Source: Chloroflexota bacterium
Lineage (GTDB): Bacteria; Chloroflexota; Anaerolineae; 4572-78; J111
Reading direction: 5' to 3'
DNA length: 16,087 nt
Assembly (NCBI GenBank): GCA_003694775.1
Contig: RFJV01000167.1
Location: 1-16,087, forward strand
Shown here: positions 7,396-14,173 of the stretch, piece after piece
Layout: each line of letters opens with the position of its first letter
Position numbering within the stretch: the stretch's first letter is position 1
Made by a program: the position numbers and the translations under genes
The notes under the pieces: model-generated
Databases searched by the model: none
What the model saw: the letters and a program-made list of their open reading frames with translations, nothing else
Told to the model about the DNA's origin: nothing

Positions 7396-7423
7396 TTTAT
7401 AACGAGACCGATAAGGTTGTCAA
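7396..7423 (-). promoter_or_regulatory. Sigma-70-type promoter of hppA
   Basis: On the minus strand TTGACA (7423-7418), a perfect -35, is followed after 16 bp by TATAAA (7401-7396). Transcription should begin near 7389-7390. No other minus-strand gene lies upstream, so it serves hppA alone. Confidence 0.72.
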
Positions 7424-7488
7424 ATTTCATACCGGGCGGCGCAGGTTTAATCTTCTTTTAATCTCAACGACTTACTATTTTTCAAGGG

Positions 7489-7537
7489 GGACGTGGCCTG
7501 AACTGCACCTTTTTCAAGGCAACGTCCATTCTTTTTT
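7489..7537 (+). terminator. Terminator-like hairpin just before the ABC operon
   Basis: GGACGT (7489-7494) pairs with ACGTCC (7522-7527). Inside it GCCT (7496-7499) pairs with AGGC (7517-7520), and GAA (7500-7502) with TTC (7513-7515). The stem is followed by ATTCTTTTTT. On the plus strand this is an imperfect hairpin plus U-tract ending 12 nt before the ABC ATPase start. No plus-strand gene ends just upstream, so it may act as a leader attenuator or block stray readthrough. No convincing plus-strand promoter was found; TACTAT at 7473-7478 is only a weak -10 candidate. Confidence 0.5.
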
Positions 7538-7549
7538 GCGGTTGGCCTT

Positions 7550-8470
7550 ATGATAGATGTCCAGAACTTGAGCAAATATTTTGGCGACACCCCGGCCCTG
7601 CAGGAAATATCTTTCAACATCCAGCCGGGAGAGGTTGTTGGTGTGCTGGGGCCGGCCGGCGCCGGAAAAACCACCCTGCTCCGCATCCTGACTACCTACC
7701 TGCCCCCCTCGCGAGGAACAGCCCGCATCGCCGGCTTCGACATCTGCACCCACAGCCTGGAGGTACGCCGCCGCATCGGCTACCTGCCCGCCGACGCCGC
7801 CCTCGACCCGGCGATGACCGTAGGCGAGTATCTGGCCTTTATGGCCGCTCTGCGCCGTTTACCAAACCGCCGCCAGCGTGTCGCCGAAATTCTGGCCCAG
7901 TTTGAGCTGGGTAGGCACACCCAAACCCGCATCGCCGGCCTCTCGGCGGGTGACCACCGCCGCCTGGCGCTGGCCCAGGCTGTGCTTCACTCACCAGAGG
8001 TGCTCCTGCTGGACGAACCAACCGCCGGCCTGTCTCCCACCCAGCTTACCGGATTTCATTCCCTGCTGGCCCAGACGCTCCAGGGCCGGACGGTCCTTCT
8101 TTCTACGGCCAACCTGTCCGACGTAGAAAGGTTCTGCCGGCGGGTGCTCATCCTGCACAAGGGCCAAATCATGGCCGAGGATACTCCTGCCGGCCTGAAC
8201 GCCCGTCTGCAAGGCGAGGAGAGAATTCGCCTGCACACTCTGAACGCGCCGGCCAACGCCCTGGAAGTTCTGCAATCCCTGCCCGACGTGCAGTGGGTGT
8301 ACCCGGTTTCTCCCAACATTTTCGATATCGAATGCACCACCGATACCGCCTGCCGGCCTGTCCTGGCCCAACTGGTGGTGGAGCAAGGCTGGGGACTGCT
8401 GGAACTGCGCCCGCTGGAATCCAGCCTGGAAGAATTCTTTATTGAGCTGACCACAGCACAACGCCCTTGA
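7550..8470 (+). CDS. ABC transporter ATP-binding protein (GldA-like)
   Basis: This 306-residue cytoplasmic ATPase would power the permease encoded next. Walker A is GPAGAGKTT (34-42). The signature is a divergent LSAGDHRRLALAQA (131-144). Walker B is VLLLDEPTAGL (151-161) with catalytic Glu156. Two usual residues are missing: the switch histidine, since STHILSEVE-type loops read STANLSDVE here (185-193, Ala187), and the Q-loop Gln/Glu, since IGYLPE/Q reads IGYLPADA (77-84). Residues about 225-306 form the extra C-terminal domain seen in GldA/CcmA-like exporters. ATG 7550 gives the normal family N-terminus but has only a weak ribosome site. The stop overlaps the next start in TGATG. The substrate is unknown; relatives are linked to gliding or to surface export. 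Confidence 0.88.
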   Translation: MIDVQNLSKYFGDTPALQEISFNIQPGEVVGVLGPAGAGKTTLLRILTTYLPPSRGTARIAGFDICTHSLEVRRRIGYLPADAALDPAMTVGEYLAFMAALRRLPNRRQRVAEILAQFELGRHTQTRIAGLSAGDHRRLALAQAVLHSPEVLLLDEPTAGLSPTQLTGFHSLLAQTLQGRTVLLSTANLSDVERFCRRVLILHKGQIMAEDTPAGLNARLQGEERIRLHTLNAPANALEVLQSLPDVQWVYPVSPNIFDIECTTDTACRPVLAQLVVEQGWGLLELRPLESSLEEFFIELTTAQRP

Positions 8471-9177
8471 TGAACATTTTTTTTATTGCCCGCCGCGACC
8501 TGGCCGCGATGCTGGGAAGACCGGCGCTCTACCTGATTACCGCCTTTTTCCTGCTTGCTACCGGCCTCTTTTTTTATTTGACCCTCTCTATTGACCGCAC
8601 GGCCACGCTGTCCAGGGTTTTTCTGGGCGCGGCGGTGGTGCTTCTGTTTGTCGCCCCCGTGCTGACCATGCGTCTCCTCTCCGAAGAAGCCCGCTCCGGC
8701 ACGCTGGAGCTTATTTTGACCGCCCCCGTACGCACCTGGGAGCTTGTGGCCGGGAAATTCCTGGCCGCGTGGGCCGGCTTTGGCCTGATGCTTGCCCCTA
8801 CCGTGGTGTATCTCCTCCTGCTGGTGTACCTGGACCGGCCCGACATCCCGGTGATTCTGTCCGGCTACCTGGGGCTGATGCTGGTGGCGGCTCTCCTGCT
8901 GAGCTTTGGCCTGCTGGCATCGGCAGTCTCTTCCAGCGCCGCGGCTTCGGCCGCCTTGGGCATCCTTTTTTCTGCCGGCGCCTGGGTGCTGGGCGGGCTG
9001 ACCCTGGTCAGCGATAACGGTATCGGGCGGTTTCTGCGCTATCTGGCTATCCAGAGCCATTTTGTCGACTTTCTGGACGGCCTGATTTCGCTGAACAACG
9101 TGGTCTACTTTTTTAGCGGAACCTTTTTTGCCCTTTACCTGACTGTGCAGTTGCTCCATTACCGGAGGCAGGTATAA
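8470..9177 (+). CDS. ABC-2 type permease (GldF-like)
   Basis: This 235-residue integral membrane protein has about six helices (near 18-38, 51-67, 98-120, 130-152, 158-181 and 212-230). The cytoplasmic signature TMRLLSEEARSGTLELILTA (66-85), followed by PVRTWELVAGKFLAAW, is typical of the GldF/ABC-2 permease group. Two copies would form the channel with the preceding ATPase. I chose ATG 8470, which shares one base with the ATPase stop (TGATG); the in-frame TTG just before it is less likely. There is no separate ribosome site, so coupling is expected. Its stop shares one base with the next ATG (TAATG). Confidence 0.9.
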   Translation: MNIFFIARRDLAAMLGRPALYLITAFFLLATGLFFYLTLSIDRTATLSRVFLGAAVVLLFVAPVLTMRLLSEEARSGTLELILTAPVRTWELVAGKFLAAWAGFGLMLAPTVVYLLLLVYLDRPDIPVILSGYLGLMLVAALLLSFGLLASAVSSSAAASAALGILFSAGAWVLGGLTLVSDNGIGRFLRYLAIQSHFVDFLDGLISLNNVVYFFSGTFFALYLTVQLLHYRRQV

Positions 9178-10712
9178 TGGCTGGCTGGCCCCGTCTGCTT
9201 CGTTCCCGGCGACTGCAAGGCCTCCTGTGGACCGGCGGCTCCGTCCTGTCGGTGGGGAGCATCCTGCTCTACCTGGCCCAGCCGGTCTGGACTACGGGGC
9301 GGTTGGCCGGCTTTTGGGCCGGCATTGTTCTGCTGTTGACCGCCCTCTGGCTCAGACAGATAACCGCCCCCGGCATGTCGACCAGCACCCCTCGCTTTTT
9401 GCCCCCGGCCCTGACCCTCCTGGCCCTGCTGGCCGCGCTCAACGCCCTGACCTACCGCTACAACCCGGAGCTGGACCTGACCCGCGCCCGCCTTTTTACC
9501 CTGTCGGAGCCAACCATCCAGATTCTGCAAAGCATCGACCAGCCGGTGGAAGTCATCGGCTTTTTCAAACGGGGCGACCCGCGGCTCAGCCGGGCACGCA
9601 GTCTGCTGGAGCGGTACTGCCGCTATACCGGCTACCTGACCTATGAATTCCACGACCCCACCCAGAAGCTGGCCCTGGCCCGCAGTTTTGAGCTGGAAGG
9701 CTACGGGCTGGTGTTCGTCAGCGGCAAAAACCACTACTACACCGCCACCGTAGACGAGCAAGGCCTGACCCGTGCCATCCTTCACGTCACCCGCGCCCGG
9801 CGCAAAACGGTCTATTTCCTGACCGGACACGGCGAACGCGCCATCCACGCCGGAGACCGGTCCGGCTACAGCACCATCCGGCAGGTCCTGGAAGCCGAAA
9901 ACTATATTGTCCGGACGGTTTCTCTGGCAAAAAACAGCCTGCCCACCGACGCCGACCTGCTGGTCATTGCCGGCGCCCGGCACCCCCTGCCGCAGTCTGA
10001 AGCCGAACAGATTCTGGCCTGGATGTCTACCGGCGGGCGCCTGCTGGTGCTGGTCGACCCGCAAGACCCGCTCCCTCTGCCGGAGCTGTTCCGGGCCTAC
10101 GGCCTGTCCCTCCCCGATGGCTTTGTGGTGGAGGATATGAACAACGCCCTGGTCACGCTGGGGCCGCACGGGTTGACCCCCCACCAGATTATCCCAATGC
10201 TGACCCGCTACCCGCCCCACGAAATCACATACGGACTGAACGGCCGGCAAACCTTCTTTCCCTATGCCCGGCCGGTCAGTATTGCCAGCGAGAGCCAATC
10301 CGGCTACCAGGCCACGGCCATCCTGACCACCAGTCCGGCAAGCTGGCTGGAAACCGATACCTCCCTCTCGGAACCGGAATTTACCCCCGGTGCTGACCGG
10401 AGCGGGCCATTTTCGCTGGGGGTGGCCGTGGAGGACCCGGCCACCCAGACCCGCCTGGTGGTCATCGGCGATACCGAATTCGCCGCCAACCAGCACCTCA
10501 CCCCCCACGTTGCCAATGCCGACCTGTTTGTGCGGGTCGTCAACTGGCTGGCCGAAGACGATACCGTAAGCCAGATTCCGCTGAGGGTGGAGGCCGCCCC
10601 CCCCCTGACCCTTGCGCCCGACCAGCAGAATCTGGTTCTAATGGTCGCCGTCCTGCTGGTTCCGCTGTTGGTGGTCCTAACCGGCGCGGGCGTCTGGTGG
10701 GCGCGGCGCTGA
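9177..10712 (+). CDS. GldG family protein (ABC-associated periplasmic domain)
   Basis: This 511-residue protein has membrane segments near 20-36, 44-60 and 75-92, a large extracytoplasmic domain, and a last helix at about 486-508. The region LDLTRARLFTLSEPTIQILQ (99-118), the YFLTGHGERAI segment (213-223), DADLLVIAGA (258-267) and GDTEFAANQH (431-440) are hallmarks of the GldG/ABC-type uncharacterised transport family (PF09822-like). It is thought to work with GldA and GldF, here encoded directly upstream. GGAGG at 9164-9168 lies 8 nt before ATG 9177. Many such operons continue with a DUF4340 gene; here the next gene is an rRNA methyltransferase with its own promoter. Confidence 0.88.
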   Translation: MAGWPRLLRSRRLQGLLWTGGSVLSVGSILLYLAQPVWTTGRLAGFWAGIVLLLTALWLRQITAPGMSTSTPRFLPPALTLLALLAALNALTYRYNPELDLTRARLFTLSEPTIQILQSIDQPVEVIGFFKRGDPRLSRARSLLERYCRYTGYLTYEFHDPTQKLALARSFELEGYGLVFVSGKNHYYTATVDEQGLTRAILHVTRARRKTVYFLTGHGERAIHAGDRSGYSTIRQVLEAENYIVRTVSLAKNSLPTDADLLVIAGARHPLPQSEAEQILAWMSTGGRLLVLVDPQDPLPLPELFRAYGLSLPDGFVVEDMNNALVTLGPHGLTPHQIIPMLTRYPPHEITYGLNGRQTFFPYARPVSIASESQSGYQATAILTTSPASWLETDTSLSEPEFTPGADRSGPFSLGVAVEDPATQTRLVVIGDTEFAANQHLTPHVANADLFVRVVNWLAEDDTVSQIPLRVEAAPPLTLAPDQQNLVLMVAVLLVPLLVVLTGAGVWWARR

Positions 10713-10726
10713 CAGGCCCCCAGCAG

Positions 10727-10754
10727 TTGACAATTTACGGTAAAGGACTATCAT
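10727..10754 (+). promoter_or_regulatory. Sigma-70-type promoter of the rRNA methyltransferase gene
   Basis: TTGACA (10727-10732), a 16-bp spacer and TATCAT (10749-10754) match the consensus at 11 of 12 positions. The start would be near 10761, giving a leader of about 55 nt. It begins 15 nt after the GldG-like stop, so rlmI can be expressed apart from the ABC operon. Confidence 0.72.
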
Positions 10755-10756
10755 AT

Positions 10757-10788
10757 CCCCAGTACTTGGGGCCGGCTCCCAACCGGCC
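10757..10788 (+). promoter_or_regulatory. Two adjacent inverted repeats at the rlmI transcription start
   Basis: CCCCA (10757-10761) pairs with TGGGG (10767-10771), and GGCCGG (10770-10775) pairs with CCGGCC (10783-10788). The two hairpins share bases 10770-10771. The first straddles the predicted start site and could be an operator; the second could be a leader hairpin. Neither has a T-tract, so an intrinsic terminator is not supported. Confidence 0.4.
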
Positions 10789-10815
10789 TAATCTCGAACC
10801 CGACGAGGGTCCACC

Positions 10816-12009
10816 ATGATAACAGCCCAGGTCATTTTGAAGCCCGGACGCGAAAAGTCGGTGGTCAACCGGCATCCGTGGATTTTTTCCGGAGCCATTT
10901 CCCGCGTAGAAGGCAGTCCCGCCGACGGCGACATCGTGGATGTCTGGAACAGCCGGGCCAGGTTTGTGGCGCGGGGGGTGTACAACTCCCGGTCGCAAAT
11001 CCGGGTGCGGCTCCTCACCTGGAACCCCAACGACCAGATTGACGAAAATTTCTGGCGGCGGCGCATTCGCCGGGCCATTGCCGGCCGGCAGGCCCTGCTG
11101 GAGTCGCACGATACCGATGCCTACCGCCTGGTGCACGCCGAAGCCGACGGCCTGCCCGGCCTGATTGTAGACCGCTACGGGCCGTGGCTGGTGGTGCAGT
11201 TTTTGGCGCTGGCCGTGGAGCGGCATCGCCAGGCCATCATCGATGTCCTGACCGACCTGCTGGCCCCCCAGGGGATTTACGACCGCAGTGATGTGGATGT
11301 TCGCCAGCAGGAGGGGCTGGTGCCGGTCGCCGGGCCGGTATGGGGGGAAATTCCGCCGGACGTTATCGAAATTCTCGAAAACGGACACACCTTTCTGGTG
11401 GATGTCAAGCTGGGGCATAAAACCGGCTTCTATCTTGACCAGCGAGAAAACCGGCTAAAAAGTATGAAATATTTTGCCGGCAAAGAGGTTCTGAACACTT
11501 TTGCCTATACCGGCGCGTTTTCCGTATATGCCGCGGCCGCGGGGGCCAAACGGATAATCAACATCGACTCGTCGGAGCGGGCCCTGCAGATGGCAGAGCG
11601 GAACATGCGGCGCAACGGCTTTGGCGACCGGGAAGACATCTACGCCGCGGCCGACGCGTTTGAAATTTTGCGGGCCTATCATGCCAACCAGTGGAAGTTC
11701 GATGTGGTTATCCTGGACCCGCCCAAGTTTGCCTACAACAAACGGCAGATAGACAAGGCGGCCCGCGGCTATAAAGACATCAATATGCTGGGGATGAAAC
11801 TGCTCAAGCCGGGGGGAGTGCTTATCTCCTTTTCCTGCTCCGGGGTGGTCAGTGCGGAGCTGTTTCAGAAGATTCTTTTTGGTGCTTCCATCGACGCCCA
11901 GCGAACGGTGCAGGTCATCGAACGTTTCTCCCAGGGGGCAGACCACCCGGTTCTGCTGACCTGTCCGGAATCGGAGTACCTTAAGGGGCTGGTTTGCCGG
12001 GTGTGGTAG
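10816..12009 (+). CDS. rlmI: Class I SAM-dependent 23S rRNA (cytosine-5) methyltransferase, RlmI family
   Basis: This 397-residue protein has the COG1092 layout: an N-terminal PUA domain (about 1-75, HPWIFSGAISRVEG and FVARGVYNSRSQIRVR), a linking domain (EADGLPGLIVDRYG, 109-122), and a Rossmann methyltransferase domain. VLNTFAYTGAFSVYAAAAGA (225-244) is the SAM-binding motif I, VILDPPKFA (298-306) is motif IV, and SFSCSG (338-343) holds the candidate catalytic Cys341. E. coli RlmI makes m5C1962 of 23S rRNA; that exact site is assumed from the family. GAGGG lies 6 nt before ATG 10816. Its stop is 6 bp from the stop of the convergent rnc gene, with no terminator between. Confidence 0.9.
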   Translation: MITAQVILKPGREKSVVNRHPWIFSGAISRVEGSPADGDIVDVWNSRARFVARGVYNSRSQIRVRLLTWNPNDQIDENFWRRRIRRAIAGRQALLESHDTDAYRLVHAEADGLPGLIVDRYGPWLVVQFLALAVERHRQAIIDVLTDLLAPQGIYDRSDVDVRQQEGLVPVAGPVWGEIPPDVIEILENGHTFLVDVKLGHKTGFYLDQRENRLKSMKYFAGKEVLNTFAYTGAFSVYAAAAGAKRIINIDSSERALQMAERNMRRNGFGDREDIYAAADAFEILRAYHANQWKFDVVILDPPKFAYNKRQIDKAARGYKDINMLGMKLLKPGGVLISFSCSGVVSAELFQKILFGASIDAQRTVQVIERFSQGADHPVLLTCPESEYLKGLVCRVW

Positions 12010-12015
12010 CCCCCC

Positions 12016-12747
12016 TTACCCCGCCGATAGTTCTTCGGCCTCGATTTTGGCCCGGATGGCCTCGTCCAGCTTTTGGAGGGCCGTTTCTGCCGCGGCCTGG
12101 GCCGCAGACTGCTTGTTGTACCCCTGCCCCTGCCCGTATACCGTTTTTCCAATCAGCACTTCCACGGTAAAAATCTTGGCGTGGTCTGGCCCCTCTTCCC
12201 TGACCGTGCGGTAGGTGGGGGTCAACCGGTAAATACTCTGGGCCAGCTCCTGCAAGCGGCTCTTGGCGTCTTTTTCGGCTTCCTCTTCCAGAATCTTCTG
12301 CAGGGTCGGTTCAATCAGGGGGTAAATAAACTGCTTGACTGTTTCGACCCCCTGGTCCAGGTACATAGCCCCGACAACGGCCTCAAAAGCATCGCACAGG
12401 ATGGCCGGGCGGCGACGACCCCCGCTTTCTTCCTCCCCGCGGCCCAGAAACAGGCACTCTCCCAGGCCAAGCTGGCGGGCAAACTGGGCCAGCCGTTCGG
12501 TGCGCACCAGCGCAGACCGGAGATTGGTCAGCCGGCCTTCCGGCATTTCCGGAAAATGGTGGTACAGATACTCCGCGGTGACAAAATCCAGCACGGCATC
12601 CCCCAGAAATTCCAGCCGCTCGTTATCTTCCAGGGGATAATCCGGGTTTTCGTTCAGGTACGAGGTATGGGTTAGCGCCCTTTGCAGGAGGGCCTTGTCG
12701 GAAAACGTTACCTTGAGCGCGGCTTCGGCTCTGTTGAGGGCAGACAT
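12016..12747 (-). CDS. rnc: Ribonuclease III
   Basis: This 243-residue enzyme cleaves double-stranded RNA in rRNA processing and mRNA turnover. The signature NERLEFLGDAVL (42-53) and the second acidic motif DAFEAVVGAMYLD (119-131) give the Mg2+ ligands E46, D50, D119 and E122. The double-stranded RNA-binding domain covers about 161-232 and ends with NKQSAAQAAAETALQKL (211-227). The length is normal. GGAG lies about 8 nt before ATG 12747. It starts 13 nt after the moaD-moaE fusion stop, so it is the third gene of the moa operon on the minus strand, an unusual setting for rnc. Confidence 0.97.
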   Translation of the reverse strand: MSALNRAEAALKVTFSDKALLQRALTHTSYLNENPDYPLEDNERLEFLGDAVLDFVTAEYLYHHFPEMPEGRLTNLRSALVRTERLAQFARQLGLGECLFLGRGEEESGGRRRPAILCDAFEAVVGAMYLDQGVETVKQFIYPLIEPTLQKILEEEAEKDAKSRLQELAQSIYRLTPTYRTVREEGPDHAKIFTVEVLIGKTVYGQGQGYNKQSAAQAAAETALQKLDEAIRAKIEAEELSAG

Positions 12748-12760
12748 TGCAGTACTCCGA

Positions 12761-13465
12761 TTATGATGCGGCGTCGCTACCGGTGGGCAGGTAATCGCCT
12801 TCTATCCATTCACTGCCGTCCGGGCCGACTTCCTTTTTCCAGATAGGGACAATCTGCTTCAGCCGGTTGATGGCGTAGGCGCAGGCTTCAAAACAGCCGT
12901 CGTTGCGGTGGGGGCTGGAAACCGCCACCACCACCGCGTTGTCGCCGACTTCCAGGTGTCCAATGCGCTGGACGATGGCAATATCGACAATTTTGGGCCA
13001 TTTCTGGCGGGCTTCTTCGGCGACCTGCCTCAGCTTGGCAACGGCCATTTCCTCGTAGGCTTCGTATTCCAGGTGCTCCACGGCCTTGCCCGCAGACACG
13101 TTCCGCACCACCCCGCCGAACACGGCGACCGCGCCGGTTTCCGGCCTGACCACTTTGGCCGCCACCTCATCCAGGCTGATGGGGTCAAAGGTGATGGCGA
13201 ACTTGTCGTCCCCCGCGCCGGAGCCGCCGCTGACCGGCGGGAAAAAGGCTACCTCGTCGCCATCGCGGAGCCGGGTTTGGGGGCCGGCAAATTCCTTGTT
13301 CACCGAGATAATCGTCCGCGGGATTGCTTCGGTCAGGCGGGGAAATTCTGTCTGCAGGGCGTCCAGCAGGTCGGCAATGGAGGCATTATCGGGCAGTTCC
13401 CGGTTCAGCCGGTCCGTGCCGGCCAGCTCGCGCAGACGGGCAAAGAGTCTAATGGTTATGTGCAT
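12761..13465 (-). CDS. moaDE: Molybdopterin synthase, MoaD-MoaE fusion
   Basis: This 234-residue protein joins both subunits of molybdopterin synthase, which adds two sulfurs to cyclic pyranopterin monophosphate. Residues 1-81 are MoaD (ubiquitin fold), ending EVAFFPPVSGG. In separate MoaD the final GG is the C-terminus that carries the thiocarboxylate; here G80-G81 is internal, followed by SGAGDDKF. Residues about 87-234 are MoaE: GAVAVFGGVVRN (111-122), LEYEAYEEMA (132-141), SSPHRNDGCFEACAYAINRL (183-202) and VPIWKKE (206-212) with the catalytic lysines K210/K211. Mycobacterial MoaX is a known fusion of this kind that is cleaved after the diglycine, so cleavage is likely here. ATG 13465 has GGAGG 7 nt upstream; the open frame extends 25 codons further into the gap. 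It follows moaC by 16 nt. Confidence 0.93.
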   Translation of the reverse strand: MHITIRLFARLRELAGTDRLNRELPDNASIADLLDALQTEFPRLTEAIPRTIISVNKEFAGPQTRLRDGDEVAFFPPVSGGSGAGDDKFAITFDPISLDEVAAKVVRPETGAVAVFGGVVRNVSAGKAVEHLEYEAYEEMAVAKLRQVAEEARQKWPKIVDIAIVQRIGHLEVGDNAVVVAVSSPHRNDGCFEACAYAINRLKQIVPIWKKEVGPDGSEWIEGDYLPTGSDAAS

Positions 13466-13481
13466 CAACGTTCCTCCGGGG

Positions 13482-13973
13482 TTATTCTTCCAGGATAATG
13501 TCGCCGCTTTTGCCGCCGCTTTTGCGCACCAGCCGCACATTGTCGATGCGCATGGCCCGGTCGACCGCCTTGCACATGTCGTAAATAGTCAGCCCGGCCA
13601 CGCTGACCGCGGTCAGGGCTTCCATTTCCACACCGGTTTTGCCGGTGGTGCGCACCGTGGCGGTGATGTCAATCCGGGCCGGTTCGTCGGGGGCGGCGGC
13701 CTGGTGAGGCTCAAAGTTCAGGCCGACATGCGTCAGCAGGAGGGGATGGCACATGGGAATCAGTTCGTGAGTGCGTTTGGCGGCCATGACCCCGGCCACC
13801 TGGGCCACGGCCAGGACATCCCCTTTGGCAATCCCCTGCTCCAGAATGAGAGTCAGAGTTTCCGGTTTCATCAGCACCCGGCCGCGGGCCACAGCTTCGC
13901 GGACGGTATCCGGCTTGTGGCCCACGTCTACCATGCGGGCGCGTCCGTGCTCATCAAGATGGGTCAGGCTCAT
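13482..13973 (-). CDS. moaC: Cyclic pyranopterin monophosphate synthase
   Basis: This 163-residue protein converts the MoaA product to cyclic pyranopterin monophosphate, the second part of step one of molybdenum cofactor synthesis. Family motifs are all present: [18 protein letters not shown] (14-31), [13 protein letters not shown] (66-78), and the region [20 protein letters not shown] (111-130) followed by YDMCKA with D132 and K135. The C-terminal KSGGKSG (151-157) holds the other active-site lysine. ATG 13973 is used: AGAGAG lies 6 nt upstream, and a start two codons earlier is too close to it. It is first in the moaC-moaDE-rnc operon. No moaA is in the window, so it must lie elsewhere. Confidence 0.96.
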   Translation of the reverse strand: MSLTHLDEHGRARMVDVGHKPDTVREAVARGRVLMKPETLTLILEQGIAKGDVLAVAQVAGVMAAKRTHELIPMCHPLLLTHVGLNFEPHQAAAPDEPARIDITATVRTTGKTGVEMEALTAVSVAGLTIYDMCKAVDRAMRIDNVRLVRKSGGKSGDIILEE

Positions 13974-14004
13974 TATCATCTCTCTATTTGGAAAAGTCAG
14001 ATGG

Positions 14005-14033
14005 ATTATAGCAAAGCCGGAAGCAGGAAGCAA
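14005..14033 (-). promoter_or_regulatory. Promoter of the moaC-moaDE-rnc operon
   Basis: On the minus strand a weak -35, TTGCTT (14033-14028), is followed after 17 bp by TATAAT (14010-14005), which is preceded directly by TGC. The predicted start is near 13998, about 25 nt before the moaC ATG. The extended -10 is the same TGCTATAAT string as at the antitoxin promoter. Confidence 0.75.
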
Positions 14034-14070
14034 TCCAGACGGCTGATGGCGGACAGGAAAAACCGGCTTA

Positions 14071-14094
14071 TTCCGGCAGTGACTTTGGCCGGAA
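14071..14094 (+). promoter_or_regulatory. Inverted repeat overlapping the -35 of the IPK promoter
   Basis: TTCCGGC (14071-14077) is complementary to GCCGGAA (14088-14094), with a 10-bp spacer. The right arm covers most of the TTGGCC -35 hexamer. It could be an operator for a dimeric regulator, or chance in GC-rich DNA. Confidence 0.35.
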
Positions 14095-14113
14095 AATGGT
14101 TCACGAGTATAAT
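14085..14113 (+). promoter_or_regulatory. Promoter of the isopentenyl phosphate kinase gene
   Basis: TTGGCC (14085-14090), a 17-bp spacer and a perfect TATAAT (14108-14113) give a good sigma-70-type promoter. The start near 14120 leaves a leader of about 110 nt made largely of heptad repeats. It lies back to back with the moaC promoter, 52 bp away. Confidence 0.68.
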
Positions 14114-14130
14114 ATTTCATCGGTTTTTGA

Positions 14131-14158
14131 GATTGGAGATTGGGGGATTGGAGATTCC
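14131..14158 (-). repeat. Heptanucleotide repeat, TCCAATC family
   Basis: On the plus strand the units are GATTGGA (14131-14137), GATTGGG (14138-14144), one extra G, GATTGGA (14146-14152) and a degenerate GATTCCA. Reverse-complemented, this is the same family as the coding repeat at 2194-2257, with shared strings such as ATCTCCAATCCCC. It sits in the predicted IPK leader. Confidence 0.75.
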
Positions 14159-14173
14159 ACCTTCCACTTTCCT

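Noticed and set aside
7234..7461. Possible 75-residue plus-strand gene in the hppA/ABC spacer
   Set aside because: It runs through the hppA leader terminator and promoter, has no proper ribosome site and shows no family motif.
8056..9159. 367-residue minus-strand frame opposite the ABC genes
   Set aside because: Shadow of the ATPase and permease; Gln/Lys/Gly-rich with no recognisable domain.
9159..10508. 449-residue minus-strand frame opposite the GldG-like gene
   Set aside because: Shadow frame; the plus strand carries clear GldG family motifs and a ribosome site.
10770..10788. Intrinsic terminator for the ABC operon
   Set aside because: The GGCCGG/CCGGCC hairpin has no following T-tract and lies downstream of the rlmI promoter.
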